Assembly: GCF_034421375.1 (NCBI RefSeq)
Contig: NZ_CP139779.1
Span: forward strand, 62,001 to 126,000
Source of the DNA: Microbacterium invictum
GTDB taxonomy: Bacteria; Actinomycetota; Actinomycetes; Actinomycetales; Microbacteriaceae
Direction: 5' to 3'
DNA length: 64,000 bases
The stretch's first letter is position 1; each line of letters opens with the position of its first letter. Below, piece after piece: positions 60,012 to 64,000 of the stretch. The position numbers were made by a program, and so were the translations under genes. The notes beneath the pieces are model-generated. The model worked only from the letters and a program-made list of their open reading frames with translations. It was not told the DNA's origin and did not search any database.

Positions 60012-61388
60012 ATGGCCTACCCCCGGAGCGCCGGCAGCGGTGTCATCCGCGCGGCGCGCGCGTGGGTCGGCGGCCGGTTCCGCCCGGCCGACGTCGAGTA
60101 CGTCGACGGTGTGATCACCCGGGTCGACGACCCGTCGGGCAGCGCACGCGGGGCGCAGATCGTTCCGGATGACGCGGTGCTGCTGCCGGGTCTCGTCGAT
60201 TCCCACGTGCATGTGAACGAACCCGGCCGCACCGAGTGGGAGGGGTTCCGCTCGGCGACCCTCGCCGCCGCGGCGGGCGGGGTGACGACGATCGTCGACA
60301 TGCCCCTGAACTCGCTCCCACCCACGACGACGGCCGCGGCGCTCGCCGTGAAGCAGGCGGCCGCCGCGCCCTCGGCTTACATCGACGTGGGGTTCTGGGG
60401 AGGAGCGGTGCCCGAGAACCTCGGGCGACTTCGCCCGCTCCACGGCGCGGGTGTGTTCGGGTTCAAGTGCTTCCTCTCGCCCTCGGGCGTGCCGGAGTTC
60501 GGTCACCTCGACCGCGCCCAGCTCGCCGCGGTGATGGACGAGATCGCCGCGCTCGGCTCGCGCCTGATCGTGCACGCCGAAGACCCTGCGCTGCTCCACG
60601 ACGACGGCCCGCTCGGCCGCGACTACGCCGCGTTCCTTGCCTCACGCCCCGCCGAGAGCGAATCCTCGGCGATCGACGCGGTCATCGCCGAGGCGCGCCG
60701 CTCCGGTGCCCGCGCGCACATCCTGCACCTGAGCGACGGCGGCTCGCTCCCGGCGATCCGGCGAGCCAAGGCCGAGGGCGTCGACCTGACCGTCGAGACC
60801 TGCCCGCATTACCTCACGATCGCGGCCGAGGAGATCCCCCCCGGGTCGGCCGAGTTCAAGTGCTGCCCGCCGATCCGTGACGCCTCGAACCGCGACCGGC
60901 TGTGGGAGGGCATCGTCGACGGCACGATCGACGCGATCGTCAGCGATCACTCGCCCTCCACGCTCGACCTCAAGCGCACCGGCGACGGCGATTTCGGCCT
61001 GGCCTGGGGCGGCATCTCGGGCCTCCAGGTGGGGCTCTCGGCCGTGTGGACCGAGGCGCGCCGGCGTGGCATCCCGCTCGAGACCCTCGTGCCGCTGTTC
61101 ACGACAGGGCCTGCGGACGTCGCAGGGCTCTCTGCCGGGGTCATCCGGCCCGGCGCCCCGGCGCACCTGACCGTCTTCGGCACCGATGACCCGTACCCGA
61201 TCAGAGCCGCAGAGCTGCTGCACAAGAACCCCATCACGGCCTACGAGAACCGTGTGCTGCGCGGCCGCATCCGACGGACGTGGCTGCACGGCCGGTCGGT
61301 GTTCGACGTCACCGAGGGTGGTCCCGGCGAGGCGCCGGAGTTCCGTGGGGCACCCGGAGGCCGCCTGCTGTCGCGCGAGGGTGCCTGA
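60012..61388 (+). CDS. allB: Allantoinase
   Basis: A 458-residue cyclic amidohydrolase that opens allantoin to allantoate. The metal motif His65/His67 is in DSHVHVNEPGRTEWEGF, the carboxylated lysine is Lys152 in FGFKCFLS, and SDHSPSTLDLK is the allantoinase-specific Asp segment. AAGGAG lies six bases before the ATG. It is divergent from uraD and followed by a formamidase-family gene, continuing the pathway. Confidence 0.94.
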   Translation: MAYPRSAGSGVIRAARAWVGGRFRPADVEYVDGVITRVDDPSGSARGAQIVPDDAVLLPGLVDSHVHVNEPGRTEWEGFRSATLAAAAGGVTTIVDMPLNSLPPTTTAAALAVKQAAAAPSAYIDVGFWGGAVPENLGRLRPLHGAGVFGFKCFLSPSGVPEFGHLDRAQLAAVMDEIAALGSRLIVHAEDPALLHDDGPLGRDYAAFLASRPAESESSAIDAVIAEARRSGARAHILHLSDGGSLPAIRRAKAEGVDLTVETCPHYLTIAAEEIPPGSAEFKCCPPIRDASNRDRLWEGIVDGTIDAIVSDHSPSTLDLKRTGDGDFGLAWGGISGLQVGLSAVWTEARRRGIPLETLVPLFTTGPADVAGLSAGVIRPGAPAHLTVFGTDDPYPIRAAELLHKNPITAYENRVLRGRIRRTWLHGRSVFDVTEGGPGEAPEFRGAPGGRLLSREGA

Positions 61389-61422
61389 TGGTGTGGGATG
61401 AACGAGTGCGAGGGATGACGAC

Positions 61423-62544
61423 GTGCCCGCGGTGACGCAGATCCTGCAGCCGGGCGTCGGCGCGATCCCCGGCGACCACTACCTGCGCGCGACGCCGGAG
61501 ACCGTGCTGTGGGGGCGACTGCCGTGCGAGACGGATGCCGCGGTGCTGCGGATCCGCTCGGGGGAGTCGGTCACCATCGACACCGTGAGTCACGAGGGCA
61601 TCCTCGAAGATCACGGCAAGGACCCCCTGGCGTACTTCACGAGCGAGGGCGTCGCGGCGGAGGCGGTGCTCGAGGACGCGATCGCGATCGCCGCGCGGCT
61701 CGCGCGCGACCCGGCGACCGATGGCCCGCACGTCGTGACTGGACCGGTCTTCGTCGAGGGCGCGGCGCCCGGTGACGTGCTGCGCATCACGGTGGAGAAG
61801 CTCACACCGCGCGTGCCGTACGGCGTGATCTCGAACAGGCACGGCAAGGGTGCGCTCGTCGGCGAGTTGCCCCGAGGAGATGGGCACGTCAGCGTGTTCA
61901 CGCCTGTCGAGGAGCGCGACGGACGCCTGGTGGGTCTGCTGCCGATCGTCGACGGCGGCGACCGGGTGGTGTCGTTCCCGCTCGCGCCGTTCCTCGGAAC
62001 GATGGGGGTCGCCGTCACCGGTTCCGAGCGCCCCCACTCGGTGCCGCCCGGATCGCACGGCGGCAACATCGACATCAACCTCCTCGTTGAGGGGACGGCC
62101 CTCTTTCTCCCCGTCCAGGTCGAGGGCGCGCTCGCCTACGTCGGCGACCCGCACTTCGCGCAGGGCGACGGCGAGGTCGCGCTGACGGCGCTCGAGGCGT
62201 CGCTGCGCGCGACGCTCCGCTTCGACGTCATCCCGCGCGCGCGGGCGCTCGCCGAGTTCGGTGAGCTCGCCGGCCCGCTCGTGCGGACGCCCGACTACCT
62301 CGTCCCCACGGGTCTCGACCCCGATCTGAACGTGGCGATGCGCCGCTGCGTCCGCGCCGCGCTGACCCTCATCGAGGCGCGGTGGGGCGTGACCGAACAC
62401 CTCGCCTACGCCTACCTCAGCGCCGCGACCGACTTCGACATCTCGCAGGTGGTCGACATCGTCTGCGGCGTGCACGCGCGCATCCGCGAGGCCGACTTCG
62501 CCGAGGTCGACCGCCGGCGGGGGAGGGCGGTGCCGGATGGCTGA
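61423..62544 (+). CDS. Acetamidase/formamidase family protein
   Basis: A 373-residue FmdA/AmdA-type amidase: SVTIDTVSHEGILEDHGKDP, GPVFVEGAAPGDVLRITVEK, PPGSHGGNIDINLLVEGTAL and VQVEGALAYVGDPHFAQGDG are the family's metal-site segments. It releases ammonia from small amides. Next to allantoinase it could act on a ureide- or carbamate-type breakdown product. GTG start with GAGGG upstream. The following gene overlaps it by 8 bp. Confidence 0.9.
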   Translation: MPAVTQILQPGVGAIPGDHYLRATPETVLWGRLPCETDAAVLRIRSGESVTIDTVSHEGILEDHGKDPLAYFTSEGVAAEAVLEDAIAIAARLARDPATDGPHVVTGPVFVEGAAPGDVLRITVEKLTPRVPYGVISNRHGKGALVGELPRGDGHVSVFTPVEERDGRLVGLLPIVDGGDRVVSFPLAPFLGTMGVAVTGSERPHSVPPGSHGGNIDINLLVEGTALFLPVQVEGALAYVGDPHFAQGDGEVALTALEASLRATLRFDVIPRARALAEFGELAGPLVRTPDYLVPTGLDPDLNVAMRRCVRAALTLIEARWGVTEHLAYAYLSAATDFDISQVVDIVCGVHARIREADFAEVDRRRGRAVPDG

Positions 62545-64000
62545 TCCGCTCGGCGCCGACCATGTGCCGGCCGATCTGCTCGCGGCGTTCACCGCGTACG
62601 AGCGGGCTCTTCAGGAGAACGACCTCGACGCGCTCGATGCAGCCTTCGCACCGGGCCCCGACACGCTGCGGGGCGACGCCGCGGGGCTGCTCGTCGGGCA
62701 CGAGGCGATCAGCGCCTTCCGCGGCGCGCGCGGCGGCGTCGCCCCGCGGGTGATCGAGCGCATCGAGTACCGTCCGTTCGGGCCCGACGCGGCGCTGCTC
62801 GTCTCGGTCTCGCGCTTCGCCGGTGGCGGAACGGGCCTGCAGACCCAGGTGTGGGAGCGTCTCGACGGGCGGTGGCTCATCACCGCCGCCCACGTGACCC
62901 CGCGCCCGCAGGCGCTCGACCGCACCGTCTGGCGCACCGTCGGCGATCCGCTGTGGCAGGGCGCGTGGGAGGGACCGCTCGTGGGGCTCACCGTCGCGGT
63001 GAAAGACCTCTTCGCCATCTCCGGCTATCGCGTCGGTGCAGGAAACCCCGCCTTCCTCGACGAGGCCCGGCCCGAGAAGACCACCGCGCCCGCGGTCGCC
63101 GACCTCCTCCGCGGGGGAGCGTCGCTCCGCGGCATCGCCCGCACCGACGAGTTCGCGTACAGCATCGCCGGCGACAACGCGCACTACGGCACCCCGCCGA
63201 ACCCCGCCGCCCCCGGTTCGCTCCCCGGCGGTTCGTCCAGCGGACCCGCCGCCGCCGTCGCCCTCGGCCACGCCGAGGTGGGCCTCGCCACCGACACCGC
63301 CGGGTCGATCAGGGTGCCCGCGTCGTACCAGGGACTCTGGGGCCTCCGTACCACGCACGGTCTCGTCCCCCGGCAGGGCCTCGTGCCGCTCGCGCAGTCG
63401 TTCGACACGGTCGGCTGGCTCGCGCGCGACGGCGACACCCTGCAGCGGGTCGCGGACTGGTGCCTGAGCTACGACTCGTCGGAATCGACCGAGAACGTCT
63501 TCGGCGCCTCCGACGACGACCTGCCGTGGCGCTTCGTCGTGCCCTCCGAGGTGCTCGCGGCCGCCGATCCCGAGACCTGTGCGGCCTTCGAGGCGCTGCT
63601 GGCGCGGCTGGTGCGGACGGATGCCGCGGACGTCGCAACCGTCTCGATCGGCGACCTCGACGACTACCTCGTCCCCTTCCGCACCGTGCAGGGCGCCGAG
63701 GCATGGCGCAATCACGGGGAGTGGGTCGAGGGGCATCCGGGCGCGCTCGGGCCGGCGGTCGCGGAGCGCTTCCGCGCAGCATCCGTCATCGACACCGAGC
63801 AAGAGGATGACGCCCGCCGCGCCCTCGCACCGCTCGCCGCGCGCCTGCAGGCGCTCGCCGCCGATGCGGTGCTGCTCATGCCGACCGTGCCCGGGCCCGC
63901 ACCGCTGCGCACGGCCGCCGGGGCCGACATCGACGCGGCGCGCACCGCGACCCTTCGGATGACGACGCCCGCCGCGGTCGCCGGCTTGCCGTCGCTGTCG
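62537..64000 (+). CDS. AtzH-like/amidase fusion protein (3' end outside window)
   Basis: At least 488 residues, still open at the window edge. Residues ~10-127 form an NTF2-like AtzH (DUF3225) domain (FTAYERALQENDLDALDAAF, LQTQVWERLDGRWLITAAHV). From ~135 an amidase-signature domain follows with Lys156 in VAVKDLFA, the Ser cluster 233-235 in GGSSSGP and nucleophile Ser257 in TDTAGSIRVPAS, so the triad is complete. In Pseudomonas ADP, AtzH and the amidase AtzE are linked to biuret and carboxyurea breakdown. The fusion suggests a coupled ureide-nitrogen amidase here. Confidence 0.87.
   Translation, partial: MADPLGADHVPADLLAAFTAYERALQENDLDALDAAFAPGPDTLRGDAAGLLVGHEAISAFRGARGGVAPRVIERIEYRPFGPDAALLVSVSRFAGGGTGLQTQVWERLDGRWLITAAHVTPRPQALDRTVWRTVGDPLWQGAWEGPLVGLTVAVKDLFAISGYRVGAGNPAFLDEARPEKTTAPAVADLLRGGASLRGIARTDEFAYSIAGDNAHYGTPPNPAAPGSLPGGSSSGPAAAVALGHAEVGLATDTAGSIRVPASYQGLWGLRTTHGLVPRQGLVPLAQSFDTVGWLARDGDTLQRVADWCLSYDSSESTENVFGASDDDLPWRFVVPSEVLAAADPETCAAFEALLARLVRTDAADVATVSIGDLDDYLVPFRTVQGAEAWRNHGEWVEGHPGALGPAVAERFRAASVIDTEQEDDARRALAPLAARLQALAADAVLLMPTVPGPAPLRTAAGADIDAARTATLRMTTPAAVAGLPSLS

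Noticed and set aside
1..64000. tRNA, rRNA, prophage or genomic-island signs
   Set aside because: No tRNA cloverleaf, rRNA-like stretch, integrase, phage structural gene or marked base-composition shift was found by eye; a tRNAscan or phage search would be needed to exclude short or diverged cases.

Overview
The window is very GC-rich DNA with short gene gaps, many GTG starts and many 4-bp ATGA/GTGA gene overlaps. Its gene content (kdpFABC-DE, a DUF808 protein, SCO4848-like and RDD/VanZ proteins, an ECF42-type sigma factor) points to an actinobacterium, most likely a Microbacterium-like member of the Microbacteriaceae. That placement is inferred from composition and protein families; no marker gene such as 16S rRNA is present. 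I found no tRNA, rRNA, transposase, integrase, phage gene or CRISPR array, so it reads as ordinary chromosome with a few patches of repeats.

Layout. 1-5.4 kb: a YtrA-type GntR repressor with a two-gene ABC exporter, a block of 84-bp tandem repeats, two paralogous membrane-anchored proteins of unknown function, and an SRPBCC protein. 5.4-23 kb: purL, an epoxide hydrolase, a VOC protein, an odd amidohydrolase-scaffold/Atu4866 fusion, small detoxification and regulatory genes (SnoaL, SMEP, TetR, ArsR with a two-domain AHSA1 protein, alpha/beta hydrolase), and membrane or ion proteins (DUF808, TerC, MarC, CorA, DUF389). 23-31 kb: a complete potassium-uptake locus in the order micro-ORF, kdpF, kdpA, kdpB, kdpC, kdpD, kdpE; the first two genes are only 27 and 29 codons. 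31-38 kb: an MFS transporter flanked by direct repeats, then a tightly overlapping operon of an amidohydrolase, a TPP-dependent enzyme and a KimA-like potassium importer. 38-48 kb: a large LuxR-type ATPase regulator divergent from a flavoprotein/MBL pair, a VanZ-RDD fusion, an M20 peptidase, and a GH13 glucosidase with its LacI regulator and a clear operator.

48-56 kb is rich in regulators: apt, MerR, YciI with ECF42 sigma, an HxlR operon, then an alkylation-repair operon (alkC-atl) divergent from a MarR regulator. Four copies of one inverted repeat (TGTCC-N4-GGACA) lie in front of alkC/marR and in front of a nearby SnoaL-like gene, which suggests a small MarR-controlled alkylation-response regulon. 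56 kb to the end is a urate-to-allantoin catabolic island: a urate-type permease, HpxO-type urate hydroxylase, hydroxyisourate hydrolase, OHCU decarboxylase, allantoinase, a formamidase-family enzyme and an AtzH-amidase fusion cut by the window edge.

A recurrent feature is a TANNNT-like -10 element exactly 6-7 nt before an ATG or GTG that has no Shine-Dalgarno sequence. It occurs at about a dozen genes and implies leaderless transcripts; I used it to choose several starts.
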